In this document: in pieces, positions 23,201 to 35,263 of the stretch | Layout of the letters: the number at the start of each line of letters is the position of its first letter | Numbering within the stretch: position 1 is the stretch's first letter | Program-made: the position numbers and the translations under genes | Assembly: GCA_025677815.1 (NCBI GenBank) | Contig: JAIXMP010000002.1 | Location: 1-64,000, forward strand | Length of the DNA stretch: 64,000 nt | Origin: Phascolomyces articulosus | Taxonomy: Eukaryota; Mucoromycota; Mucoromycetes; Mucorales; Lichtheimiaceae | Direction: 5' to 3' | The notes under the pieces: generated by a model | Told to the model about the DNA's origin: nothing | What the model saw: the letters and a program-made list of their open reading frames with translations, nothing else | Databases searched by the model: none

Positions 23201-24915
23201 ATGCTCGCATTTATTATTATTCTTTTATTTATACACATGGTACATTGTGACTACCCTATGGCTAAATCAGCAAACAATGTACATCTATATCGCTCTGGAA
23301 GCGCCGCCTTCACAGCCAATGGGACTGTGTACATTCACGGTGGTTCGACCATTGCTTCGAATTCTAATCAGCTATTCTCTATATCTTTTGATGAATATGG
23401 CTTTTTACACTACCAAAATGTCAGTGATCAAGGCCCAGCAGTGTCATATCACCAAGCCATAGTTCTTCCAGGAAATAATTCGGTGGTCTTCTTTGGTGGT
23501 CTTGGTTACAGTATTCCTAAAAACAATGGTTCACAAACTATGCATGCTGAAATATACTCGTTCAGTCAAAATACTTGGAACACATTACCTGGTATGGATG
23601 GAACGACTGTGCCATTGCATCGAGAAGGACATACTGCTGTCATTGCTTCCAACGAGTTAATCTATATTCAAGGTGGTGCGCCAGGTCCAGAAAATTCAAA
23701 TATATTGGTAGATTCTTGGGTTTACAACCCAAAAACTCTAATATTCACAAACCTTTCCACTCCACCAGTTGGTTTATATGGTTCAAGCGCAATTGCTTTG
23801 TCGTATGTATCAATTAAGTAATTTGGTTACGTGTATTTTTTATTGCTATGCTAATTACTTCAAACTTTCTTTTTTTCTTCTTCTTCCAGGGACGGTCGTA
23901 TTATATATATAGGTGGAAGGTATAGCACTGAAAATAATCAATACATCTCCTCGTTTTTGCTCGATCGATCAATGATTTATTACACTGATAGTGACATATG
24001 GATGGAGCAGGAACTTAACATCCAAGCTATTCATGTAATCAATCGTTTCAATGATTCACGAGTCCATGGCAGTGCAGTTTTAGGTATGTTTATACTGCTA
24101 TTCTTTCCGTGTATTTTATGACAATAGCGTATCAATATTATTTTCATGTTATTGATTTGATTCAACTGTTGTATCATCATTCCTAATATCGTAGGACCAG
24201 ATGGTAGATATATATATTATTTTGGAGGTAAGCTAAGCATGATTTTAATTAATTAATATCATTTTTATTAGTGACTATCGATTGGTGAAGATGTAATCAT
24301 TACTAATATTGTTCTTTTAAATTATTTCGTAGGAATGAATGGAAATGATGGAAATGGGAACGATTTGTATTACAATAACGTGTTGATTCTTGATACCCAA
24401 ACCTGGACTTGGAATGCACCTGGTATTCCTGGGATCAAACCAAATCATCGTTGTCTCACTATTGGTGCTGGAATAAACAACGAATACATTCTATTTGGAT
24501 ATGGTAAGTTTTTTATTTTTATTTTATATAGTACTAGGTTAGTACCAAGAGTATATTTACCTTACCATGTTAATTTGGTTCACAATATTCTATAATTTCT
24601 AATAAATAATTAGATATAAATAAGGCTAATACTACATCAACTGGTGTCGATATCCTCAAGTTACCCGAAACTAAGAAGTCTATAGGAAACAACAGTACTG
24701 AATTAGATTTCGAATCTCTGAAATGGGTTTACAACATAACAACTGGAGAAACTTGTCATCAACAACGGTACCCAGATGAAAAACTACCATCTAGTATTAC
24801 CAAAAGTTTCATTATTGTACTTGAAATTATATGTGGCATTGTATTGCTTGCATTGATACATCGGACTATAGCAATTTTATGGCACCGTCGTAGTTACAGT
24901 ATTTCAATACAATGA
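23201..24915 (+). CDS. Kelch beta-propeller membrane protein 1, 433 aa
   Basis: Five exons: 23201-23802, 23890-24083, 24195-24227, 24333-24503 and 24614-24915. The Met at 23201 is preferred over 23174 because it aligns with the start of the neighbouring paralog and opens a signal peptide (LAFIIILLFIHMVHC). Kelch blades carry the Gly-Gly signature: YIHGGS, VFFGG, IYIQGG, IYIGGR, YYFGGM. Many N-glycosylation sequons (ANGT, NVSD, NLST) suggest a secreted-side propeller. The C-terminus has one membrane segment (IIVLEIICGIVLLALI) and a short basic tail, so it is predicted to be a type I membrane or cell-surface protein. Its ligand is unknown. Exon 3 is only 33 nt and exact at both splice sites. 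Confidence 0.85.
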
Positions 24916-26000
24916 TTGTCGAATTGTCAGAGATGATGAAATGCCGTAAGGTGTCCTTATCTTTTTGTTAGTCCTATTCCTTTATTATATTATTGAACCT
25001 TATCATTTTCGTACATTTTTTTATACTTTCAGTTCAATCCTTTCCTTCTTTTTCCATCATTTGTTACACTTGTTTACAAGACCAAAAAGTGGAACATTAA
25101 TTACTACATTGCTGCTCTTCCTTCAAGAGGCCCATAATCCAATCGACTTTCATTTAACATAATGCTTTACTTTTAATCTTTATTATATATTCCCAACCTT
25201 ATCATCATCGTTGCCGCCATTATTTGGTTGGTATCTTTATTTTATGTTAAAAACAATATATGTTTATTATACCTACATTAGTTCTATTATTTATGCGATA
25301 TTTTTATTCAATAAATTTGTACATGTTTTATTAGTTTATTAAAGTTAATAATAAAAAGCTATAGTTTTTTTTTTTTTTTTTTTTGAATCGTCTGTTAATA
25401 ATAATGCTGGACCACGACCTTTAGCAACTTACCTACAGGAACATTGAACCTGTAAAAGTATAATTCACATTTTTGTATTTTCTTTTCTTTTCTCGTCATT
25501 CATGCAAAAAAAGAAACTGATTATAAGAGCAAAGAATCTATCAGGAGGTTGGTATTAGGTATCTCGGTTTAATATTATTTTATGATAAAATACTGTTTTA
25601 TACCCTGAACTTGGCATCCAATTTCATTTACTTGGCAGTTAGTTTAATTTCAACTGCCAAGTGAGATCGCCAAGGATAAAAAACATACCTTAAAAGTATT
25701 ATACATAATATCCAAACAATGCAACCTAATAAATCTTGGCGTTAAGTACCAAAATATTGGCAATCATGTGTAGATCTTCCGATGCTAAGGATTGCATTTT
25801 TTTCATATGTTAAGTTTATAAAAATAAGTTAATGCAATTAGTATTATTATCATTATTCAACATGCTCTCAAGTTCTTTTATAAAGTATTATTTGTAAATG
25901 TTGGTGGATAATAGATAATAATAAAGAACATATCATCTAAAAATTATTCTTGGTCAGTTATTACTGAGTCATTTTCGCGCGATCAATACCGTGATTTTTT
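24916..26000. other. Intergenic DNA between the kelch paralogs
   Basis: No gene seen. Holds the 3' region of kelch 1, an 18-nt T run at about 25367-25384, and a 10-bp hairpin CTTGGCAGTT / AACTGCCAAG at 25631-25661. Confidence 0.5.
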
Positions 26001-27054
26001 CTTGTTCTCTCAAAGCATCGCGAACTTGAAGAAGTTAAATAGCGAAGGGATAAAAATAGGATTGCATAGAAAGAATAGTTTAAGAATTTTTTTTTGGTTA
26101 TTTATATTTCATCATATAATACAAAGTAAGGTTCTGTGGTACATCAAATGGCCAAAAATAATATATGCTTACAGATGACGACGAAGAATATACTTTGTAT
26201 GATAAAATAAACTAAAAAAAATTCTGCTCAACAGCTTTATTACCAAATGTGTAATAAGAAAGCTATATCTCATTAATAAACCCCACTAGTTGAAATAGTT
26301 TAGTAGTAATGGCTGCCATTGAGTGTGGTAAGCTGTACATTTTTTATCCCCATATTGTGCTATGCATCTGGGATTCATAGAGGCAATTAATACCCGGAGT
26401 GAGAATTAAATTTTGATAGACGGGATGAATTCAAAACTCCCTGACTCAGCGTTTCCACTTGTTTATCAAATGATCGAGACGAAAACAACCCAGTTACTAT
26501 AGCTAATATTGGTGTTACATGTTGTAGCTAGAACGCAATAGCAGCACAATTATTAGTATCTTATTACAAATTGAAGAGGATCAAATCCAAAAAAAAAGCG
26601 CAATCGTATATACTCCGCTCCCTGCTCCCCGCATTGATTTGTGTTCATACATTGAGTTTATACTCAATTACTTAGCCAAGTTAGTAGAATAACTATAGTT
26701 AAAATGTAAACTTAATTACAAGAAACAAAGGAAATGACGAGAAGAAAATGAATCAACAAAACAAGGCATTGCACAACAATTAATGGTACTAATGATCTTT
26801 TGTTCTTCAGTGATGAGATTAGTAAAAACTTCTACCATCGTTTTAGTTCAACGTGTAACCTTTGGGATCAGACTCTGACAACGGTGATTTGGTACTATAT
26901 TTTTTTCTATATATATACTTGCTTCTGATCAACATTTTTTTTTTACAAAGTTTAAATTTTTTGAGCAAAGGTTTTTACCGTAATATTATTCTTCTATTTT
27001 ATTCATTTTAGACTATAATAGCTGTTGAGTTGATTAACTTTATTGTGATCAACA

Positions 27055-28717
27055 ATGTTTATAGTAGTAACTTTTCTGGTTGCTTTATTTATTCATAAAT
27101 CGTGTAGTATTTACCCTACAGCAGAATCAGCGAATACTATCAATCCGATCCTCCATGCAAGCACAGCGTTTACCATTAATGGGACTGTTTATGTCCACGG
27201 TGGATCAATGATTGCCTCGAATTCAAACCAATTGTTCTCAATATCTTTTGATGAATATGGTTTATTACATTATGAAATTATCAACGAACAAGGTCCAGCA
27301 GTTTCCTATCATCAAGCCATAATTTTACCTGGAAATGACTCATTTATCGTATTTGGTGGCCTTCGTTACGATTTTCTTGATGTTAGTGATGCCGTGGAAC
27401 CTATCTTCGCTGAAGTATACTCATTCAGTCAAAACAAATGGAGTATCTTACCTGGGCTTAATCAAACAGCAGTACCATCTGATCGACAGCAACATTGTGC
27501 AGTCATGGCTTCTAACGGATTAATTTATATTCATGGAGGTGTAGTACCGGGCCCCGGAAATTCGAAGATTTTAATGGACTCTTGGGTGTACAACCCATTA
27601 ACGCAAGCTTTTACAAATCTTTCCACTCCACCGATTGGTTTATATGATTCAAGTGCAATCGCTTTATCGTATGTACCGTTTAGTATATCCAGTAGCACTT
27701 TTATTATTAGAAAATATATTTAAAAAAAGCTAACACTTGAAAATCTCCCTAAGGGATGGGCGTATTCTATACGTAGGCGGGTTAACTTCTAAAGATAGTG
27801 ATTATAACTACCCATTCTACCTCAATAGATCAATGATATACTATACCGATAATGATACATGGATTGAACAAGAGCTTAAAACTCAAGCTATCCATGTTAT
27901 TGACCATTACAACATATCCCGAAAAGATGCCAGTGCAGTATTAGGTCCTTTGATTTTATTCTTTTAAATTCGTCTCAATATTATCTACGCTATTGCTTAT
28001 TTGTAGGTCGCTAATGTTGTACCATTATATTTAAAATAACAGGACCCGAAGGGAGATATATATATTATTTTGGAGGTATTTTTTTACATGGCACAATTGA
28101 ATACTAATTCTCTTATGGATTGTAAATTAATATTCGTAAAATTATTAACATATTCTTTGAATCCATTTTATAGGAACAAACGGTTTTTCTGGATACGATT
28201 TTGAATTATATTACAATGATATACTAGTTCTTGATACTCAATCATGGACCTGGGTTGCACCTGATATTTCTGGAATCAAACCAACTCATCGCAGCGAATC
28301 TATTGGAGCTCGAATAAACAACGAATACGTTCTGTTTGGCTTTGGTAATTTTTTTTATTTTACTTTATTATGAGGATATGGTGTGTTAATTATTCAGCTG
28401 AATTACTTTTATAAAACAGTTATCTCATGTATATTTAATTGATATATAATACTTGACTATTTTTCAAATAATAATCAGGTGCAAATAGTGCTTATGTGTA
28501 TTCTGAAGCTAATTTCTTAAGATTACCTGAAGTCAAAAAAGATACAATAAGTGACGCTGAAGATGAATTGGATTTTGAATCATTAAAATGGGTATACAAC
28601 ATTACAACTGGAAAAACTTATTATGAGCAATACCCAACAGTAATACCATCTGGTATTAATAAAAGTGCTGTTATTGCAATTACAGTTGTTTGTGGTCTTG
28701 TAATACTTAGTGGATAA
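27055..28717 (+). CDS. Kelch beta-propeller membrane protein 2, 415 aa
   Basis: Five exons at the same positions as its paralog: 27055-27668, 27754-27944, 28043-28075, 28174-28344 and 28479-28717. It has a signal peptide (FIVVTFLVALFIHKSC) and kelch motifs YVHGGS, IVFGGL, IYIHGG, LYVGGL and YYFGGT, with the same 33-nt exon 3. Intron 2 has a weak donor (GTCCTT). The protein ends inside the hydrophobic segment (AVIAITVVCGLVILSG then stop), so it lacks the cytoplasmic tail of kelch 1 and may be truncated or GPI/secreted-like. The reading frame is otherwise intact, so it is called a gene. The tandem layout shows a local duplication about 3.85 kb apart. Confidence 0.82.
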
Positions 28718-29661
28718 TATAGTATAACAACAGAATAAAGACAAAGAATTGTTATATATCTATTCGCCGAGCATCAATTATTATTATGAAGGAGAAACAA
28801 AGTGCTGTATAATAATGTCCAGTTATTATAAAAGCGTTGTCATATTACAATATCAGCAGCAGAGACATGAATTGCTATAATTATAAACACCATTATTGCT
28901 GTTGATAAATATAATAATTGTATAATGTAACATAAAAAATGAACATGAAATTGGGCTATGGATGATGCCAGTGGTGATGAACAAGGAACCTTTGGGAAAT
29001 TCTTGGAGTTTATTGGTTATATAAGTTTAACTGATATTGTGCGAACCAGATGTGCGAGGCTGTTTCTCGGATGTTGCTTGGATCACTTCTTTCATATTTC
29101 ATGGAAAAAGCTCTTAATTGTTTGCATACTGCTTCCACCCAATCGTTTCAAACAAGCAGATGGAGGTTACATTATTGCCATGATGCGTATCAAGGACTCC
29201 CTCCGTACATTGTTGACATACAATACTATTTATTGGACATATATTATACTAACTATCATTATATCGCATAATCAAAGTAATGTACATAATTTCTATGATC
29301 ATCATGAAACAAGTAGTTGTCAAGCTGGTTTCCTTCATCAATAGTCATAGCTAGAAATAAAAGGCGGTGTTAACTCACAGAAAAAGAGCGACAAATGTTA
29401 TTAAAAATATATCGTGACGGAGTACATGCTGATGACTACTAGTAGTAGCAATTAATGAGTTTCCTTTTATCTGACTTTACCTAGAGTCTTCCTGTAGGGA
29501 AAACTAGGTAATGGAAGTGGCAAATTGAAAAAATCAAGTAACGCATTATAGATATAACCTTTTTCTCGCTCGAACTTGTGTGACGTATTACGAGTAGCTA
29601 AGCAAAAATTTTAAATATTTGAAAGACCGTCATTAATTCATTACTAGCTGATTTCCGATTT
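28718..29661. other. Intergenic DNA with an unassigned 128-codon frame
   Basis: An open frame at 28958-29344 begins MDDASGDEQGTFGKFLEFIG; its C-terminal half looks like random translation of AT-rich DNA. A short overlapping frame at 29050-29271 is also open. This may be the decayed end of an older gene, but no family could be assigned. Confidence 0.3.
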
Positions 29662-30227
29662 ATCGGATTCCACTAAAAATCGTGTAGCTCAACAAAATTA
29701 ACTATACTATATCGTATATATAGTCATTTTCGTACGGAAATCATGTCTTCCTACAAAACAATTCATTTCGAAGTTTCATTCCCTCAAGGAGATTGCACTG
29801 AACTAGCTTCCGCCTAATTTGTTCATCAACTCATTCGCTACTTAGATTTTGACCAAAACATTGGCTAGGCAATGCGTAATGTTAACAGTAATCTAAAAGC
29901 TGGAATTACTGTCATTACAGAAAATGTGAACGAGTTTTATTTTCATTTTACTCCAGTTCAACATCCAAACATAGCAGCTTATAAAAAAAGCTAAAAATAA
30001 TATAAAACTGAAAAAATTATTTGAATAATAAATAGTGATCCACTAACATTCAATGTTTAAAAAAAGAAATTAATCAGTGCGAATTTGTACATCGTGCAGG
30101 ATTTGCTTCATCGTGTATGATAATCATTTGTACACAATGTAATCTATCGTGTGTCATGTAGGAAATCTTCCTGTGACTGCTACTTATACGATAGGGGGAC
30201 CTACACGATTTTTCAGTTGATTCCGAT
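29662..30227 (+). mobile_element. TIR-flanked relic, about 570 bp, carrying a broken ORF
   Basis: Left edge 29662-29690 (ATCGGATTCCACTAAAAATC then GTGTAGCTC) and right edge 30198-30227 (inverted: ATCGGAATCAACTGAAAAAT then CGTGTAGGTC) match at about 25 of 30 positions with one gap. Between them is an ORF with two internal stops. Suggestive of a small decayed DNA transposon; class unknown, and no clear target duplication was found. Confidence 0.45.
29743..29994 (+). pseudogene. 83-codon ORF with two in-frame stops, unknown family
   Basis: Starts ATG 29743 (MSSYKTIHFEVSFPQGDCTE) about 20 nt after a TATATA stretch. It is broken by TAA at 29815 and TAG at 29866, then stays open to TAA 29992. The continuous frame on both sides of the stops (for example GITVITENVNEFYFHFTPVQ) looks protein-like rather than random. 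No domain recognised. It lies inside the TIR pair at 29662/30227. Confidence 0.4.
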
Positions 30228-30381
30228 TGGATTTATCCATGCATGTTCTGGGTTGGATACGTATTTCTCATTGCGAAAACAATGAAGGTAACCCTTCTAT
30301 TGATAGATCATCAATTAAAGTATTATTTTTTCTTATTTGAGGTATTTAAATATTATGTATAATTATAAAAAAAGCTTGTTT

Positions 30382-32043
30382 TTATTGAATTAAAAAAGTT
30401 CGTTCGGGTAAGTTACAGCTGGATGATAAATAGGTTGGATTTGTTATTTTACATATGCCAATTGCTTTATAGTATTTTCCCTCTTGATTTCTTTTTATCA
30501 CCGGATAACATGCATAATTACTGTCACTATATTTGAAAGGAATTCCAGAAAGTATTGTACTTTGTGAAAAACAATTTTCTACATTTTCTGTCAACCAGTT
30601 TATATTAATTCTGGCAGCTGTTGGGGCTGTTTTCGTAGTATTATACCAACGCAAGTTTTCTTTCTTTATCTCCAGAAATCTTGATAACTGATGGATATAT
30701 TTAGAGGCTTGATAAACATAATCTTCATTTCTAATAATATCTTTATAAAGCCTGTCAGATAACAAGATATTTTTGATTGTGCTTGTGAGAGGTAGCTGAA
30801 TAATGGCACAGAGATAATAATCATAATTCTTATTATCAATCTCATCGCCATTGTCAGTAGCAACATGTGCCAAATCCTGGATATTTAATGTTAAAGAATT
30901 ATTCTCGGTACATGGTCATTCGTAATATAAGCACATGTAACTTCCATAGTTTTCCCGACTATATTGGAATTTTGAAACGATGTTGTCGTATTAAAATAAG
31001 GGTCGTGTTCTCCGTTAACACCAGTCCACGATGGTAAAAAATTGTACTCTTTAATATTTGATGTGTGATCATTGCTGATACTTTAAAAAAGTAATATGTT
31101 GAGATCTTTCTTGGCTAGAAGACCATAAAACTGAATCATCAAGTCTTTGAGTGGTTGATCATAATCGATTTTGATCAGGTCAATGATGTCTGGAAAGAGG
31201 TGGATGAGAGCAAGAACTCGATCATGATCCTTGGTGCTTGTTCGTTTATGTGCATGATAAAGAATTTCTTGTACACTTAATTCTTCGAACGGCTGGCATA
31301 AAATTTTTAATTCTTGTAAGCTATACAGGTCTTCTGTCCATATGTGAGTATTTTCACCAACAAGAAGCTGTCTTTTGGATTTTATTGCTTCTTCCAAAGT
31401 CCATAAACGTTTGAAGTATTGGTATTCATGTGGTATTTTTTCTGTGAATTCGGAGCAAAATTCTGGTACAAATGAAACAGTACAGTAAGCATTGCCGTAG
31501 GTGTGATACATGTTACGTATTTTTACGGTATTTTTCTTCTTTATCGTCTTGATTGATGCATAGTTGATCGTACCATATATATTTGATGTTGAATTGTTGA
31601 CATATTTGCTGAATGATGCCTTCAAATTTGACATATTTTGTATTGTTCAAAACGTCATCGCCATGTTTATTTTGTATTTTATTCCAGCTTCTTATAATAT
31701 TCTTTTTGTTAGGAGATATAATCTTGTCTTCGTCGTCTGAAAAAATAATTTTATGTTTGCCTTTATCAACCCGTATATGTCTATCACGGAAAGTGTTATA
31801 AATTATTTTTCCAGATTGATTCCAGGAATACGACAGTGCATAGTATCCTTTGAGTATTTGGGAGCCGTTTACAACTTTCATATCGGAGCTACGAACAAGT
31901 ATGCTAGGCATAAATTCTGGTTTGGGCAACATATCAGGAACTCCTGTCGTAATGGATGGATCATTATGTTCATTATCTCGATTATCCAAAAAATAAAATT
32001 GTCTAGTGTCGAAGGTAATATACATTTTTTTTATGTTAAACAT
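30382..32043 (-). pseudogene. HET (heterokaryon incompatibility) domain protein, frameshifted
   Basis: The first frame (32043 to 31513) has the HET opening YYALSYSWN and the conserved IKYIWYDQLCINQDDKEEK. The next segment, NMYHTYGNAYCTVSF...RLWTLEEA...DHDRVLALIHLFPD, lies in a second frame (31634 to 31083). The two frames meet at an A5 run near 31525, so one base is gained or lost. That frame meets TAA at 31083-31085, yet continues after it in frame with YNFLPSWTGVNGEHD, the block that typically follows HET domains. The tail (30873 to 30382) is in a third frame. One stop and two shifts indicate a pseudogene, unless assembly errors explain them. HET proteins mediate allorecognition cell death, mainly studied in filamentous ascomycetes. 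Confidence 0.75.
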
Positions 32044-33836
32044 GTTTCTGAAATTAGCTTAACTATAATCTCACAAAATTTCTTTAAAATGAGAAGAACA
32101 AAAAATACTTACAATTCTGATAACAATGGAGAAAGAAGGAGTAGTGAATGAGGGTTGCACGTCGTGCTTCTTTACAAACTATGGTCAAGAATATTAAAAA
32201 AATTCTTTTTATCAACAGGATAAAAGTATTTATATAAACTTTGTTTACTCCTATCCAAAGATTAAGGGGCAGTACATGATGTACGGCGTGTCTCTTCTAC
32301 AATTTTATTCTCCAGGTGCAGTGATCTGCAGAAGCTACTAAGCCTAACTCATGCTAAAAAATACATCTAAACCATTTTTGAAGTCAAGTTTGCTGGTACG
32401 GGCGCGCTAGAAAAAAAGTGTTGAAAATCATCCATTAAACTGGGCGCTTCATTATTACTATGATAAACACATAGTAACCATTATGACGACTGAAGCAATA
32501 AATAGGTTCTCTCAAGGTTGTAATTAAATTATTTGACTTTCGGCATAAAAGGGAAAAGTCGAAAATTCAAACTTCCCCGATGATTTAATTGCAACCTTGT
32601 GAAGACCTAATGCTTATAATAATTCATTTTTATTCTTTCCTTTCGAATAATAATTGATAATAGGAAACTTTTCGAATCAAATGCAATAACAAAAACGAAA
32701 ATATCAACAAAGAGAATTGTTAAGTGGTGCTGCAGAATATTTGCGCTCTCTAGATTACAACTAAATTATTAGAACGATGGTCATCATTATTATTCGTTTT
32801 TTATGGTATATGAATAGCTGAACATTTGATTGTAAAGCGCCACTCAATTGAAGCAACATGATCACCTATAGTAGTTTTTTACATTGTTTCTTCTCTGTAG
32901 GTGATCAACTTTTACAAGGTGTAATTAGAAAACAATTGCTGATTGACAGGGTAAAAAAAATAACTCACAGTTGGATTGCTCATTTTATAATATGGCTGCG
33001 CTTCAACTGATAACACGGTGACACTATGGTGCGGTTCATTCCAGCAGAGGAAATACATAGTGCAAAACCAGGTATATGGTATTTTTCCACCAATTTTTCC
33101 AGTTTATGATAATAGTATAATCAACAATGTTTTTCCTTAATAAATGATTTTTTTTTTGTTATTGTAATTGGGTGTTATAAGCTATTGATAAATAAAAAAG
33201 AAAATACCTAATGTATTTTGACGGATTCATCCCATTTTAAAGAGGAGAAAATGCTGAACTAGTCATAGTAACCAGCCCAAGCATTTAGTAAATGGCACAA
33301 CTGAGCAAGTTATTTTGTTCAATGAATATCTTCGTGATGTTTTCCTTATGAGCCATTGGCAATGCAACTAACAAGATTGAGCCTTTATGATGGGCGTTTA
33401 ATGACCCTTTAGACCTTTTTTCATTTTTTTTTGTTCAATATTCAAATGTCACTAGTTCTGAGTCTCTTTCATAGTATCAAATTTATTAAGATATGGGACA
33501 CAGTATCAATGCACTAAAAGTGTCGCAGAATAACCATAGTGTAGAAAGTATGAGATAAGTGGATATGGAAAAACTAAGCCAGGGTCAGGTGCGAGAAACT
33601 AGCTACAGATTTCGATTATACTATAAATGCAACAAAGGTTCTAGGGCTTGGGACACAATATGTCTTGAGATCATGTTTTTTGTGTGAATATATGCTAAGC
33701 CCTTGGTCTACTTATATTAATATATTGCGGCAGTTACTTTATCTTTATAAAACCAACATAATATACCTTATGATAACATTTCTTTACTTTATTGTACACA
33801 CTTTTTTAACAAGTAAATCCAAACGTCTATTCAAAC
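32044..33836. other. Intergenic DNA with a small foldback element
   Basis: No gene. An imperfect inverted repeat (29-bp arms, 24 matches; 32503-32531 and 32581-32609) encloses about 49 bp and starts TAGGT on both sides, like a tiny foldback MITE. A second short hairpin (TGATCACCTATAG / CTGTAGGTGATCA) lies at about 32859-32911. Confidence 0.45.
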
Positions 33837-34120
33837 ATGAAACAAAGCATCTGTGTATCTCCTACTACTTGTTCCAATTCCAGTATTGCTTTTACTGACA
33901 CTATTTCACTTGTTAACCAGCAATGTAATCATGAAATGACACAATGTGGGCTTTGTGGATCTTTCGGTCATGAAACAAGGGTATATAAGTTGTCAATACC
34001 ATTTACAAAATAATAATAAGATCAATTATTTCTCTGATGAATTTTGCTTACAATATTGATGAGGCCTAAGTATTAAGATTTTTAATTTATTTATAGGATT
34101 GTCCATATAGAAAAAGATGA
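33837..34120 (+). CDS. Possible small zinc-knuckle peptide, 55 aa, two exons
   Basis: Exon 1 33837-33980 (MKQSICVSPTTCSN...) and exon 2 34097-34120 join at a GTATAT...TTATAG intron. The splice exactly completes a CCHC zinc knuckle: CGLCGSFGHETRDC, spacing C-x2-C-x4-H-x4-C, followed by PYRKR and stop. The motif exists only if the intron is removed, which argues for real splicing. It could also be the 3' end of a larger decayed gene or a retroelement Gag remnant, since the flanks are accessory DNA. Zinc knuckles bind single-stranded nucleic acid; no specific function is assigned. Confidence 0.4.
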
Positions 34121-34670
34121 ATCATTGTTATCGTATATAAAATCCAAAGAAAAAGGCTACAGCTAAGACAACGCGTACCCTTCTTTTTTCCCAATGTACG
34201 CTATTTATGTTTTGACATATGGTGATAGTCGTTTCCTTCCTTATGAGTAATACTAATATCACCCAGTATGTTCCTGTTGGACTTGCAGTGAAATTAAAAC
34301 TAAATATATATAATAAAACATTATAATTGCAAAACGCTAGTTTCTTTTAAGTAGATTTTCATGTTTGTAATTTTTCTTTGGTCGCATTATTCAGACTTTT
34401 AATTATGCAAACCAGAAGAGATAAATGAAGGAAATAACTATATTAAAAAAGAACAAGATATATTGATTTTTGATGTTATTATAAATCGATCAATTTCTTA
34501 TTGATGCACAGGTATTCCGAAAAATAGAAAGCTGTTTGATCATGAAAATCAAACCATAACCAGGCAATAGGTCTCCTTTAAATCCATCCGATATAATTTT
34601 CCTTATAAATAAGTAATCCAATCTTTTTTTCGATCCACATATAAAAAAAAGTCTACAACAGTGTATCATT

Positions 34671-34937
34671 ATGTCAATCTCTCCATTATTATCCTTTATT
34701 ATTAACAACATTTCATCCTTATTAAACCAATTTAATTACTGCGAAGAAATCAAGTCCTGGTATTACCATTATTATGTTACTACCGTATTCTCACAAGTCC
34801 AAACAGCCTTTTATCCTATTATTAGTACCGAATGGTTGGCGTTCTCTGTTGGTGTGTGTTCTACCTTCTTTTCAATTTTTTATCTCTATCCAATAACAAG
34901 CAGCACTGAATGCATTGCATTGGATGATGTTGAATAG
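34671..34937 (+). CDS. Small hydrophobic ORF, 88 aa, unknown
   Basis: Single-exon frame starting ATG 34671. A TATA-like CATATAAAAAAA at about 34634-34645 suits a short leader. The protein has a C-terminal hydrophobic stretch (AFSVGVCSTFFSIFYLYPI) and an acidic end (ALDDVE). No family recognised. AT-rich DNA easily gives hydrophobic frames, so confidence is low. Confidence 0.25.
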   Translation: MSISPLLSFIINNISSLLNQFNYCEEIKSWYYHYYVTTVFSQVQTAFYPIISTEWLAFSVGVCSTFFSIFYLYPITSSTECIALDDVE

Positions 34938-35263
34938 TCTGATTGACTATATCTGTACCTTGGCAATGAAATCATGTCCTTCCTTGATTGTCATCACTTC
35001 ATTTTTATTATATTCACGATCATTTTTTGTAATTATATCCTATATTTTATACTAAATTAGCAATAGTTACTACCTGTAATGATAAAATAATGATAAACAA
35101 CATCTATTTGATAAATCAGAGTATTTTGCGATCTTTTAATTATAACTAGAGCAAGCTCATTGTGCTTGTGCCACGAAAATGCGCAGCTTATTTAACCAAA
35201 TTTTGAAATCCATGCTTCCACTTTTTTCTTTCAACCCTCTCCACGAAATAAAATATTTATGCA
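34938..35263. other. Promoter-side DNA of the exportin gene
   Basis: No gene. AT-rich, ending in AAATATTTATGCAATGGAGG, where the exportin start codon lies. Confidence 0.4.

Noticed and set aside
28958..29344. Frame starting MDDASGDEQGTFGKFLEFIG, considered as a Rap-GAP-like fragment
   Set aside because: Only the first 20 residues look protein-like; later residues do not match the family, and no flanking exon was found.
31613..32151. Plus-strand frames across the HET region
   Set aside because: Antisense shadows of the HET-domain reading frame, which has clear family motifs.
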